64,000 nucleotides of DNA, taken from positions 1,116,001 through 1,180,000 of the forward strand of contig CBFFRQ010000018.1 in assembly GCA_965644315.1 (NCBI GenBank). Reading direction: 5' to 3'. Shown one piece after another: positions 50,838-60,600 of this stretch. The notes below the pieces were generated by a model. That model saw nothing but the letters and a program-made list of their open reading frames with translations. It made no database searches and was not told the origin of the DNA. Positions within the stretch are counted from its first letter, which is position 1, and every line of letters begins with the position of its first letter. The translations under genes were made by a program, and so were the position numbers. This DNA is from Caecitellus pseudoparvulus (taxonomy: Eukaryota > Bigyra: Bicosoecida).

Positions 50838-51350
50838 ATGGCCGAGTCTGTGGCAAGCCGCACGACCGTGGCGCGGGCGCCCCGATTGGGTGTCAGGACC
50901 AGCGAGTTCACGACGTTTACCTTCGATCCTGAGGTGCCAGACCACGTGAAAGCTGTCGCAGCTGGCTCCCTGGGCGAGGGTGCGGGGAATGCCTTCCTCT
51001 TGACTGCGAGCAACGCAGCGAAATCCGCACTGCAGCGCTTCGGCCCTGACCTGAAAGCCAGAAGAAAACACGTGCTCAGCAAACTGCGAGAGGCACTCCC
51101 TGCCAACTGCCACGTAGAGACAGGCTCTGAATCAACCAGCGGACGCCTCTCTGCGCAAGTTGTGCTGCCTGTTGAAGAGGAGTCCACTGCATGCAGGGTT
51201 CGGCTGCGCACGGCTGTGGCTCTGCGCGCACGAGCTGCGCTCGAAGAGGCGTCAAAGGAAGCTTGCATTCTCACCCCCACCCTGTCGTTCAAGACTGTGA
51301 GTGGCTCTACCTGCGACGAGGAAGCAGGTTCTGCACAGGCACAGGCGTGA
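50838..51350 (+). CDS. Unrecognised 170-aa protein
   Basis: A single ORF from the ATG at 50838. The sequence is mixed alpha/beta with SEFTTFTFDPEVPDHVKAVA, a helical KSALQRFGPDLKARRKHVLS and a Thr/Val-rich end; there is no signal peptide or membrane helix. I know no family. The plus-strand reading has normal charge distribution while the opposite strand does not, which supports this orientation. Its last 44 bp overlap the 3' end of the convergent TFIP11 coding region. A different first exon is possible because a strong donor-like GTAAGA precedes the ATG. Confidence 0.45.
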   Translation: MAESVASRTTVARAPRLGVRTSEFTTFTFDPEVPDHVKAVAAGSLGEGAGNAFLLTASNAAKSALQRFGPDLKARRKHVLSKLREALPANCHVETGSESTSGRLSAQVVLPVEEESTACRVRLRTAVALRARAALEEASKEACILTPTLSFKTVSGSTCDEEAGSAQAQA

Positions 51351-54237
51351 ACGGCTTGCCAGGCCCTCCTTCCTTCCACACCACGCCGCCTCGCACGAGG
51401 ACGCTAATGTCCCCCAGCCGGTACACTGCAGCGCCGTCCACACGCTTGCCAGTGGGAACAAAAGGCAAGCCCAGTCCAGCAGCAGCATGCCCGATGGCGT
51501 CCAGCAGAGACACACGGTGCTCGTCCAAAGCTGGCGCCGCCTCGGGAGCACTTGGCTGACGGGAGGGTCGTGGAGCCTTGGCGCCCTCCTCCTCAACATG
51601 GCCTTCTGGCTGAGGGGCCAGGCTTCGCCCGTCAGACTGTACCAAGGCAACACGGGCTTGGGCCAAGGGCATGGTATCTGGGAGTGGTGGCAGCTGGGTT
51701 GCGGCTGCGCCTCCAGCCATCCGCGTGGAGGCGTGGTGCCCCAGCACACGCAGAGCCGTCTCCAGGACGTCTTGCACCACTGCAGCCTCGCGCAGCGGAG
51801 GGGGAAGGGCGGAGAACACCCCATCTACGCACTGCACTGCCGCTGACAAGCCAAGCTCCTGCGACGCGGTGGCGGCGTTAAGGTGCGCTAGCCAACGAGG
51901 CAGGAAAGCGCTGGCAAGCATTGCCACCAGCTCAGCATCTGGCAGAATCCCTTGCCAGGCTGCCAGCCAAGTCAGTGCTGGTGGGGGGTCGCGACGCACG
52001 CTGGCGCCCGCCTCCGCCAGGGCATCCACCAACCGTGGGGTGACGGTGCGTGCCAGCGACTTTTGCATGGTGGCGGGGGGGAGAACTGGCTGCAAGGCAG
52101 CAAACATGGCAGACGCCGACGCGTCAGAGGGATGCCAACCTTCCAACGCCCCCTCCAGTGCCTTGACGATGCCCGGCATGGCACTCGTCAGTGCAGGCGC
52201 GACCTCCGGCACACGGCTCCACGGCTGTAGCCAGGCGTGCAGCGGGATGGAGTCGCTGTCTGGGTTCCAGCTGCGAGCTGTGGACACCAGAATGGGGGCC
52301 ACATGGTGCACCAGCCAAGACTGCTGCGCGGCCTCTGAGAGGAGCGCGTGGGGAGGGGTCGCCCCCGCGCCCTGTAGAGCGGCCACTACCTCCAGCACTG
52401 GGCCGCTCTGCGTGCGCGGGTTCCAGGTGTCCGCCGCCACGCCTCTGCGAAGGAGGGGCCCCAGGGCAGCGTCAGTCACACTGTGCAGCATGCGAGTCAG
52501 CCGCTGCACATGTCGTGCAGCTGCCCCGCCATCTTCCTCGTGCGTCACGCCCTGCTGCAGCCCCGCTCCATCCACAGTGACCGCCACCCCCACCAGGCGC
52601 AGCCAGGGGCTTATTGCGGCGGTCAACGCTGCTGCAGCCCCCTCCGACACAGGGCTCCACTCCTCTGCAGCGAGAGCCTGCGGCAGGCAGTCTGACAGCA
52701 TGCCAGGCAACGCGCTGGACACGGACAGCTCCATGGCTTGCTTGGGGTGGGCGTGCATGAACTGCGCCACTGCGTCTGCGAAGGCTCGCACGCTGGGCAG
52801 CCCTTGGCGGGCTGGCGCGGCGGCTGCTTGCACAGCACCCCATGCTTCAGCAGCGCGCGCCACAGCACTTTCTTCCGCCTCCAGGCTCTCCACCGTGTCT
52901 TGCAAGGCCCGGATGTCCCCCCGCAGTTGGCCGACATTCGCCTGCGCAGCCCGCGCACGAGCACCCACCCGAGCCACGTCCCCAGCAGCAGCCTCCATGA
53001 CAAGGTCAAGGTTGTGCAGGAGCTCTTGGCCCAAGGCCATGGTCGCCATGAAGGAGCGCTGTGAGGCTGCCCCCATGCCGCCCGAGGCCGCCCTGCCTTC
53101 GCCGCCGTTCAGGTCACTGACGGCGCCGACGACGCGAGGCGCCCCACCCGCCGTCATGTCCACGACGAGGGTGGAGCCCCCTGTCGGGCCCGTGTCCGAC
53201 AGCACCTCTGCAGCAGTCTTGTACACTCGCTTCGGACGCTTTGGGGCGCGCGTGGCTGGTGCAGCGCCAGCCGCTGTCGCCGGCTCAGAGTCGGATGCCT
53301 GGTCTGGGGACTGTGCTCGCTCGCTGGCCTCCCGAGCGCGCTTCATGCCACCCAGCGGGTCGTTGTCCCGCAGCTCTTCAACGATAGCCTTATTCTGTTT
53401 CATGTGGGTCGCCTCCTTGAACCCTGCGGCGCCGAGGCCAAGCTTGGCCGGGCGGGCCTTCACGCCCACCGGTTGAGAGATGCCTTGCTCGCGCTTCCCC
53501 AGGCGTCCTTTGAAGCCAAATCGGCTCAAGTACTTCCCTGCAAAGCCACTGGAAAACTTGGTCCACGACCCAAAGTTACCCTGCACGGCAGCAGGCGCCG
53601 CTGACTGGCTGGGCGCTGAGCCCGGGCCCGCCCCAAGCCCAGCACGCTGGCTGGCACCCCCGAGACCTGGGCGGGTGGCTGGGCTCGGCGCCTGAGCCCT
53701 CGCCGCGCCTGATGCACCACGAGGCACCGAAAATGCAGGGAGTTGGCGCTCCAAGTCCTCATCGTCGGAGGAGTCTTCACCTGCCTCCTCGTCGGAGCTG
53801 CCACCGTGATGGCCAGGCTGCCTGGACGCGTGCACGACGCGAGGGGCGTCGCCAGCGGCACCAGAGCTGGAGACAAACGTCAGCCCTGCACGCGCTCCAG
53901 CCTTGGGCGGCGCCGGCGCTGGCTTGTCGCCGTCGCCAAACACGCCGTAAATGGCAGCGTCCTTGCCTTGTGCCTGGGGCCTGCGCCGCCTCCTTCGCGC
54001 GTAGAACTCCCCTTCCTCCCACACCCCATCCTCAAAGTCTGCACAGTGCGGGAAGGGAAGTGTATGGCACCTCAGCGCGGGGTGGCTCTGCAAGGGCCTG
54101 CTCGCACCTCGATCGGTCGTGAAAGCCATCCTGTGTGGAACGCACATGAAACGCTTGTCCTCGGCCCGCGCCGCTAGCACACGCGGCAGAGCAGCAGGTA
54201 CGCACCCCCTATCGCTGGCATCACTCTCTGAACTCAT
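51307..54237 (-). CDS. TFIP11: G-patch splicing factor TFIP11/Ntr1-like
   Basis: Three exons on the minus strand (54237-54206, 54130-54108, 54038-51307) give 928 aa; exon 2 is only 23 nt. The spliced N-terminus runs SSESDASDRGMAFTTDRD into FEDGVWEEGEFYARRR, and AIYGVFGDGD follows as in the TFIP11 N-terminal domain. The G-patch lies at about residues 172-225 (FGSWTKFSSGFAGKYLSRFG then LGKREQGISQPVGVKARP). The long helical GCFC-like region carries PSVRAFADAVAQFMHAHPK, the Trp-rich W..WSPVSEG pairs and FLPRWLAHLNA. TFIP11/Ntr1 activates the DEAH helicase DHX15/Prp43 to disassemble the intron-lariat spliceosome. The C-terminus keeps VSLLDAIGHAAAGLGLPFVP and VYRLGDISVLV. The gene is consistent with the intron-rich genome around it. 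Confidence 0.88.
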   Translation of the reverse strand: MSSESDASDRGCVPAALPRVLAARAEDKRFMCVPHRMAFTTDRGASRPLQSHPALRCHTLPFPHCADFEDGVWEEGEFYARRRRRRPQAQGKDAAIYGVFGDGDKPAPAPPKAGARAGLTFVSSSGAAGDAPRVVHASRQPGHHGGSSDEEAGEDSSDDEDLERQLPAFSVPRGASGAARAQAPSPATRPGLGGASQRAGLGAGPGSAPSQSAAPAAVQGNFGSWTKFSSGFAGKYLSRFGFKGRLGKREQGISQPVGVKARPAKLGLGAAGFKEATHMKQNKAIVEELRDNDPLGGMKRAREASERAQSPDQASDSEPATAAGAAPATRAPKRPKRVYKTAAEVLSDTGPTGGSTLVVDMTAGGAPRVVGAVSDLNGGEGRAASGGMGAASQRSFMATMALGQELLHNLDLVMEAAAGDVARVGARARAAQANVGQLRGDIRALQDTVESLEAEESAVARAAEAWGAVQAAAAPARQGLPSVRAFADAVAQFMHAHPKQAMELSVSSALPGMLSDCLPQALAAEEWSPVSEGAAAALTAAISPWLRLVGVAVTVDGAGLQQGVTHEEDGGAAARHVQRLTRMLHSVTDAALGPLLRRGVAADTWNPRTQSGPVLEVVAALQGAGATPPHALLSEAAQQSWLVHHVAPILVSTARSWNPDSDSIPLHAWLQPWSRVPEVAPALTSAMPGIVKALEGALEGWHPSDASASAMFAALQPVLPPATMQKSLARTVTPRLVDALAEAGASVRRDPPPALTWLAAWQGILPDAELVAMLASAFLPRWLAHLNAATASQELGLSAAVQCVDGVFSALPPPLREAAVVQDVLETALRVLGHHASTRMAGGAAATQLPPLPDTMPLAQARVALVQSDGRSLAPQPEGHVEEEGAKAPRPSRQPSAPEAAPALDEHRVSLLDAIGHAAAGLGLPFVPTGKRVDGAAVYRLGDISVLVRGGVVWKEGGPGKPFTPVPVQNLLPRRR

Positions 54238-54683
54238 GATGATCCCAGATCACGATGTGCTTCCCAGCTACCACCCCACAGCGGCCGTCAGCAGTGATGG
54301 CCAAGCCCTGCTGGCTCAGCAGCACTTGCACGGGACCACTCCTCCTCGGCTGACCACAGGCGGCGCGACGGGCGTGACAGGGCACAAGCGCCAGGAAGTT
54401 TACGACTGAACTCGCCACACAAGAACAGTCTTTCCCAGCTCGTGCTCCCCCCCCGTGAGTTGGGTGGGTCTCTTGAGTTTGGCCCAGGCTTGACTTGTTT
54501 TTTAGGCCAGAGAGAGAGTGCCACTTCCCTCTCCTCAGCACATTTGTATTCACGCAAGATCAGGGCCCTGCACATGCGCCCTCGTCCCTCCTCGAATCCT
54601 CAGCTACTGGCTTTGCGTGGCTCGTGCACAGGCTCAGCAGAGCACGCACTGGCTCACGTCTCTCCACTTGGTCTGCTGCCGCC
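54238..54683. promoter_or_regulatory. Divergent promoter region between TFIP11 and NDUFAF3
   Basis: These 446 bp lie between head-to-head ATGs. A short pyrimidine-rich CCCCCCCC tract (about 54448) and a T6 run (about 54498) are the only local features. No ORF or RNA gene is apparent. Confidence 0.4.
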
Positions 54684-55660
54684 ATGGCCCTCGCAGCATG
54701 TCGAGCTGCAGCGCGCTGCCTCCAAACCCACTGCCACACGACCCCACATGTCCGTCAGTTTAGCAACAGCTTGATGGACATGGACATCAGCCCACAGGTG
54801 TGTTGGGGAGCGAGGTGCTTGCGGAAATTGGACGCCACCCACGTCACTTCTCGTTGGCTGCCCGTGTGTGCAGATGGATGCCTCCCAGACTGTGGTGGAC
54901 GGCTGGGACGATTACGGATACAAGGTCAACGGCATTTACATGCGCGGCAGTGTCTTGTGCTTCCCAAGCTTCACATTGCTGTGGGATGTGCAGCAGGTGA
55001 GCAAGCGACAGCGTGGCCTGGTGTCCTCCGCCTCTGCGGCAAGGCCTGCACGCGTGCATGCCCTCTCGCCTACGCACAGATCGCGGATGTCACACATGAG
55101 AGCCTTTCGCCTGTGCTCATGTTCGCCCCCCGAGTTCGTGAGTGGACGGGGTGGAAGCCTGTGCCTGAGTGCATCGCCGCAGCGCTCTCGACCTCCCACA
55201 ACCCCGCACAGGCGTGCTGCTCATCGGCACTGGGGAGGAGATGCAGAATGTGAACCCTCTGCTGTACGGGCACTTTTCCAAGCAGGGCGTGGCGGTGGAG
55301 CACATGTCCTCTGACAACGCCATGGCCACCTTCAACGTGCTGAACCAGGAGGGCCGCCCTGCCGCCGCAGCCCTGCTGTCTCGCAAGCCCCTCCCTCGGG
55401 ACGAAGCCTGCTTCTACGCCAATGGCTCAGCAGACATGGTGCAGGGCCTGGCGCAGCAGTCCCAGCGCAGCACCTACGACGTGTACGACGTCCCGGCAGC
55501 GTCCAAGGCGTGCCGGGGCGAGGACGTCGCGTCCGGGGCGCTGGAGGCTCGTCTGCGGGATGCGGGGGCGCTGGGCGGGGCGCCGACGCCAGAGTGGCTG
55601 CAGGGCGCCGCTGGGACGCCGCGTCCGCCCAGGGCCCACGAAGGGCGCGACGAGCGATGA
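54684..55660 (+). CDS. NDUFAF3: Complex I assembly factor NDUFAF3-like (DUF498)
   Basis: Four exons (54684-54797, 54874-54996, 55080-55137, 55212-55660) give 247 aa. The first exon is an Arg/Ala/His-rich mitochondrial presequence. The DUF498 core follows: VVDGWDDYGYKVNGIYMRGS then VLCFPSFTLLWDV, ITEESF-like IADVTHESLSP, and RVLLIGTGEEMQNVNPLLYG with KQGVAVEHMSSDNAMATFNV and LNQEGRPAAAALL. NDUFAF3 works with NDUFAF4 in early assembly of respiratory complex I. The 80-residue C-terminal extension (SKPLP...ERDER) is Ala/Gly/Arg-rich and not conserved. It ends 26 bp from the convergent eIF4E gene. Confidence 0.9.
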
Positions 55661-55686
55661 GGGACAAGCGCAGTGCATTACTTCTT

Positions 55687-56618
55687 CTAGAGGTTCTTGG
55701 AGGACACACTCAAGTTCAGGCGCCGCTTCTTGAAGGTCCTCTCGATGTGTTTCTTCATCGCGCCCACGGCCGGCGAGGAGTCGGGGACATTCAGCCAGAC
55801 CTCGATGCGCCAGCTCTGGGCATTCGCCTTGCTCTTGTCGCTGATGTTGGCGCCGTTGACGATGCTGGGCTCGTCTGAGATGGAGCCCCCCACGATCATC
55901 AGCAGCATCTCCTTCCACACCTCCATGGCGTCCTTCACGTCGTCCTTGCGACCTGTGGGGCCACGAGGGGGGGGACACTGTGGCACTGTTCACCCCAGGC
56001 ATCAGCTCAGGCAATGCACTCACGCAGCGCCATCCGCACATCCACACGGCTCTTGTTCACCTGCTCCCCAGCGGCATTCTTGAACTCGGTGAAGGGCTCG
56101 CAGCCCTTCCTGAACAGCAAGGCCTGCTTGACTTCGCTGCAGCGCAGTTGTCCTGGGTTCTTCTCATCTTCGCGGTGGATGACTGCAGCCTGGGTCTTGT
56201 CGTACCCAAAGTACTGCCTGTGGTTTGAGAGAGGCAGGGCACGGTTCAGCTACCAGCGAGTGCTTGAGGCAGGGCAGGGGGCAAGTGCGAAGCTTTAGAG
56301 GCACATGCAGCTGTCGAGAGAGCAGGCATGGAGCCTTGGCGGGCATGGAGACGCCCTGGCTCGTCGGCGCCGGCACAGGGGCCATGCTGGCGCAGCGCCA
56401 AGTTTGTGTGCGTGCGGAATTGGTGCTGCAAGCGTTCGCACTGACAGGGGTGTGGGCAGCAGGGTGAAGGCAGTCCAGAAGGCCTCAACAGTGTCCACTT
56501 CACAAAGCTGGAGGTGGCGCTCTTGCCACGGCTCTTTGTCCACATTCTTGGCGCGCTGCTCCCAGAAAACCCAGGTGTCGGCCAGGGCATGGTGAGTTGG
56601 GCCCTCGGCAGCAGCCAT
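55687..56618 (-). CDS. eIF4E-family cap-binding protein, divergent
   Basis: Exons 56618-56446, 56217-56024 and 55952-55687 give 210 aa; introns are 228 nt (GTCAGT donor) and 71 nt. The eIF4E fold is clear: HALADTWVFWEQ (W43/W46 equivalents at 16/19), KEPWQERHL (cap-stacking Trp31), VDTVEAFWTAFTLLP (Trp48 on the eIF4G-binding face), FRKGCEP, a conserved helix KDAMEVWKEMLLMIVG, and WRIEVWLN. The second cap-sandwich Trp (WE of human PMWED) is replaced: the site reads PFTEF, Thr101-Glu102. GGRW is also lost. It may be a class II or lineage-specific isoform with changed cap affinity. Canonical family members bind the mRNA 5' cap for translation initiation. Confidence 0.82.
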
Positions 56619-57648
56619 GATTGGCGCTGTCTTGGGACAGGGGGGTGGTTGAAGGGCGCGTGTCGCCCTGATCTCTGAAAGGTGATGGGGAATTCGTCAG
56701 GACAGGAAGGGTATGATGATGGAGTATGGCTCCCTGCATGCTTTGCGCCTCCTGTTCGGGAGCCACACCGTGGCACGACATTGGTGGGTGTGGAGAGTTG
56801 CTGGCGCTGCAGCCGGCGACATGGAAGGGGTTGCACCGGGCCTGGCGGCTAGCGCGGCTGGGGCTTGCGTAGCCAGAGGTGGGTTCAGGCCAAGGCATGA
56901 CGGCCAGCACGGGGTCGGTTCCAGGGTGGCCATTTGCATCGGCTACTGCTCGGCGAGGCAGTCACGCCGTGCGAGAAAAACACAAACACTCCAACAAGCT
57001 GCAACTTTTTGACATTCACCCGTACGTACTGAACACCCCCACACCAAGCATGTGCTGCACCTGGCTCGGGGCTGGGGTGGATGCCACGCGTGTAGCAGGC
57101 AGTGCTGGCTGTTGTGCTGATGTGGCTTGACGCTTCGAACGTTGCGCTGGCCTTCGGCCTCTGCGGCGGCCTGCCTTGCATTTCACGCTTTCACCTGCAA
57201 TGAATCGCCTGCACAGACACAATCGATCAGGTTTCGCTTCTCTACACCGTGCACCATGTGCCGCAAGTGAGTTGAAGGTTCAGCTCAAGGCAATCAGCTG
57301 ATGGGGCAATTTCCGCAAGTCGCACACGCGTTTCTGGAATTGTACCCACTTCCCAATCGCAGAGTCACGTGCTCGACCTGTGGAAAGGCCACATGGGCAG
57401 GTGCGTCCCCAGGCGAGGTGCCATATCGGCTGTGGCGAGCTGCAGGACACGCTGTTTGGCTTGCCTTCACCCCGCAGGCTGTGGCGCCCACATCGACTCT
57501 GCCCTGGCGGGCGTTGCTGAGGGAGACCGCTGCGCTGGGTGGCGCACTGGGCACTGCCCACAGGCAGCCTCTGGCACTGCCTCTGCCGCACAGGGCTCTG
57601 GGTGTGTTGTCAGCGCAAAGTAATGCATTTGTTCTGCTGCAACGCACG
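56619..57648. other. About 1 kb without a recognised gene
   Basis: This interval lies between the eIF4E start and the IP3 receptor stop, both on the minus strand. I examined both strands: short open frames exist but none shows a protein-like composition or splice-linked domain. No tRNA-type cloverleaf or tandem repeat was seen. It is the longest apparently empty stretch in the window outside the repeat array and should hold the eIF4E promoter and IP3 receptor 3' UTR. Confidence 0.45.
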
Positions 57649-60600
57649 TCACTTGGAGCTGCCTGGCGGTGGCTGGATAGTGGCCCGTCCGACGGGGAAG
57701 AAAGACAAGTCCCCCGCCTGGATCTTCGCGGCAAGGTAGCTCTCAATGCCGGTGTACTCTGTGCCCACCTTCAGCCGGAGGTAGGCCATGGCGTAGATGT
57801 AGGCCCACATGTTGTGCTTGTGCTGCACGTGGTAGTCGAAGCCAGAGCCCGACCGGTCAAAGCGAGAGCGGTCCAGGCCACAGATGAAGCAGAAGCCCTC
57901 CTGGTTCTCCTGCACCTCATTGCGGTGGTCTCGCGCCGCCGAGAAGGAGTCAATGATGATACCCGTCACGATGGAAGCCATCACGATGGTGACGACGATG
58001 AAGAAGGCCACATCGTACAGCGCACGCACTGCGCCTGCTGACTGAGCCTCCTCGCCGCCGCTCAGGAAGTCCCCCACGCCACCCCCCGCGCGCAGGCCAA
58101 AGTTCAGCGTGAAGGCGACGCAGTCCGCCATGTTTCCGCACTGCCCCTCGGGGAAATCCCCCGGGAACATGCTGTACCCGAACAGGGCAAAGGCGTACAT
58201 GAGCAGCAGCCAGAGGGCGCCTGTGGCCACGAGGGAGCCCACGTACTCGCGCAGGGCAGCGAGCGTCTCCCGCAGGAGCTCTGAACGGAGCACATAGTCA
58301 AACAGGTGGAACGCGAAGAGGGCTGGCGTGTTGAGCGGGACGGCCGTGATGGACAGCGCGGCGTACAGCAGGGTGAACGCCGAGGCGGGGTGGCTGGCCA
58401 TGCTCCACATGACGTGCCAGAAGCGGCTGCCCCGCCACAGCGCCACCAGCCACGTCGCTGCCGTGGTGCCCACCACGCCCTCCAGGCAGCTCCACCCTGT
58501 TCTGGCCAGGGACCAGGTGGCAGGCTGCGGCACCGCCTGGGGGGGCGCGTCCTTGGGCGGCGCCATGTCGTCCTGGTTGGCGGCCGCTTCTTGCATGGCG
58601 TCCAGGGCAGCGTCAGCGGCTTCCCCCGCCTCGTCGTCAACCTCTTGCAGCTCCTCCACCTGCATGCCCATGTCGATGCCGCGGGCGGCGCCGTCCTTGC
58701 CCTCCTCCTCGTCCTGGTCAGCCTCGTCCAGCCAGCCTGGACCCCGCCGCAGCAGGATGCCGATGCAGCGCAGGGTGGACAGGGCAGCGTGGACGACGCC
58801 GAGGGGCCACAGGGCGGCACACGTGCCGGGCAGGGACAGACCAGAGTAGCACAGCAGGAGGAGGATGTTGAGCAGGATGGCGAGGTAAAAGGTGGTGTTC
58901 AGGAGGAAGGGAATGCGGTGCACTGCCGGAGACAGGCGCAAGCGTGGGTTGGCCGTCAGCTCAAACAGCAGCTGGTCGGCAGAGTTGAAGAAGCCCTCCA
59001 CGCGCGTGTACGCGTTGTCCCGGTTGACCGAGTACACCACCTCGTCTTGGTGCTCCTTGAAGTCCCTGTCTTGCCTGTGCCGCAGCACGACGGGCGGCAG
59101 GCGGAAGACAAAGGGAACTAAGTCGCCCTCCACCAGCACCTCCACGTGGGCCACCCGCCCTGTCGTCACCTGCAGCATGCCCTGCACTGGGTGTGTCGCT
59201 AGCATGCGCAGGAAGGCTGCTGTGCTGGGCTCCATGACGGTGTCCAGGTGCTGCAGTCGTTCGCCCAGTGCAGGGTGTGCGAAGGCTGGCGTCATGGCTG
59301 GCACCGCCTCGTCAGGCGCGACACTTGACAGGGCCGACACGACAGAGCCATGCCCCAGTTTCTGTGCCGCGGCAGCCAGCAGGTGGGCAATGTCCAGGTC
59401 GGGTGACAGGCCGTGCCGCAGGCCCAAGCGCACGAAGAAGGCATGGTACTCTGCAGCCAGGTCCAGGCTGGCCGTGCTGGCCTCCCACTTGCCTTCCGAC
59501 AGGCGCTGGGCCTCCAAGTCCGGGTCCACATCGGCAATGCCGGGGGCCTGGGCTGCAGCCTGCCGAGCTGCCGGCAGCAGGCGAGCCAGCAGGCGTGGGA
59601 AGTGCTCCATGTTCAGCACCTGTGCTAGGCGCCCGTGCACGAATGAGCCACTTGACGGCCCTTCCAGCTGCGCGTTCAGGACGCGGAGCACGGTGGCCTG
59701 CATCTCCAGCAGCAGGGCTGCACGTGGCGTCAGCAGCATGCGCTGCTCGTCTGCTTTGATGGCCGCTGAGCCTGCGTCATGAATGACGGTCACGGTGTAC
59801 GTGGCCCAGGCCCTGGCCCCCTCTTCACCCAGCGTCTCTTCGTCCAGGCACTTGTGAGCCAGGGGGGGACGTGCCTTCGTCAAGGCGTCCAGCCGAGAGC
59901 GGCCCCACTTGGCAGGCAGGGCGGCGGGGTCCCCCGCGCCCCGTTTCAGGGCAGTCAGCGCCAGCGGGTGCCAGGAGCCGAAGTCCGACGTCGGCGGCGC
60001 ATCTGCTGTGGGGTACTCACTGTGGCTGTACGCGTTCAGGACGGCGTCTAGCAGCCAGCTGAGGGACTCGTACAGTCGGGAGTGCGCCAGGTCCAGCTGG
60101 TTGCCGGAGCAGGGGCCCTGCGTCAACTCGGTGAGGGTGTTCAACAGCTGCAGCACAGATGCCAGCACGCGCGCGATGACACAGGGCTCGAACCACGCGT
60201 CGTAGTACACGATGAGGTACCACAGCGGTCCCGCCCCGCACACCATGTCTGCCAGGGTGTCTGCGATGGCCTGCACGACGTTGTGCTGCACGGTGTGTTG
60301 TGGCTGCTCGCGCAGGAGGTTCTGCCACTGCGCGTTGTGCCCCTCACACAGCTGCTGCACGAGGGCGAGGGCTCGCCCCATCTGGCTCCACCGCCCCATG
60401 TTGTGCCGCAGTTCCCGCGAGAAGGCGCCCGCTGAGCGTGGGGGGCCGCTGCCGCCCACACCGTCTCCGCCCGCCGTCGCACTGGCCAGGGAGGCAAGGT
60501 CACTCCCTGTGTCTGTGCGGGCGACTTCGCTCGCCATGAACGACGCCGAGTCCCCGCCATCTTGCGACGCCCCCAGGTCAAAGGCGGACGGAGGTGCCTG

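Noticed and set aside
50522-51379. Minus-strand 285-codon open frame over the 50838 gene
   Set aside because: Composition is Ser/Arg/Cys-rich antisense noise; it crosses the katanin promoter region and ends without any recognisable domain.
56619-57648. tRNA or small RNA gene in the 1-kb gap
   Set aside because: No cloverleaf-forming A and B box pair or other RNA motif could be found by eye; a covariance-model scan would be needed to exclude it.
57301-58041. Plus-strand 246-codon open frame opposite the IP3 receptor 3' end
   Set aside because: The second half is the antisense of clearly conserved channel sequence and the first half has no protein-like features.
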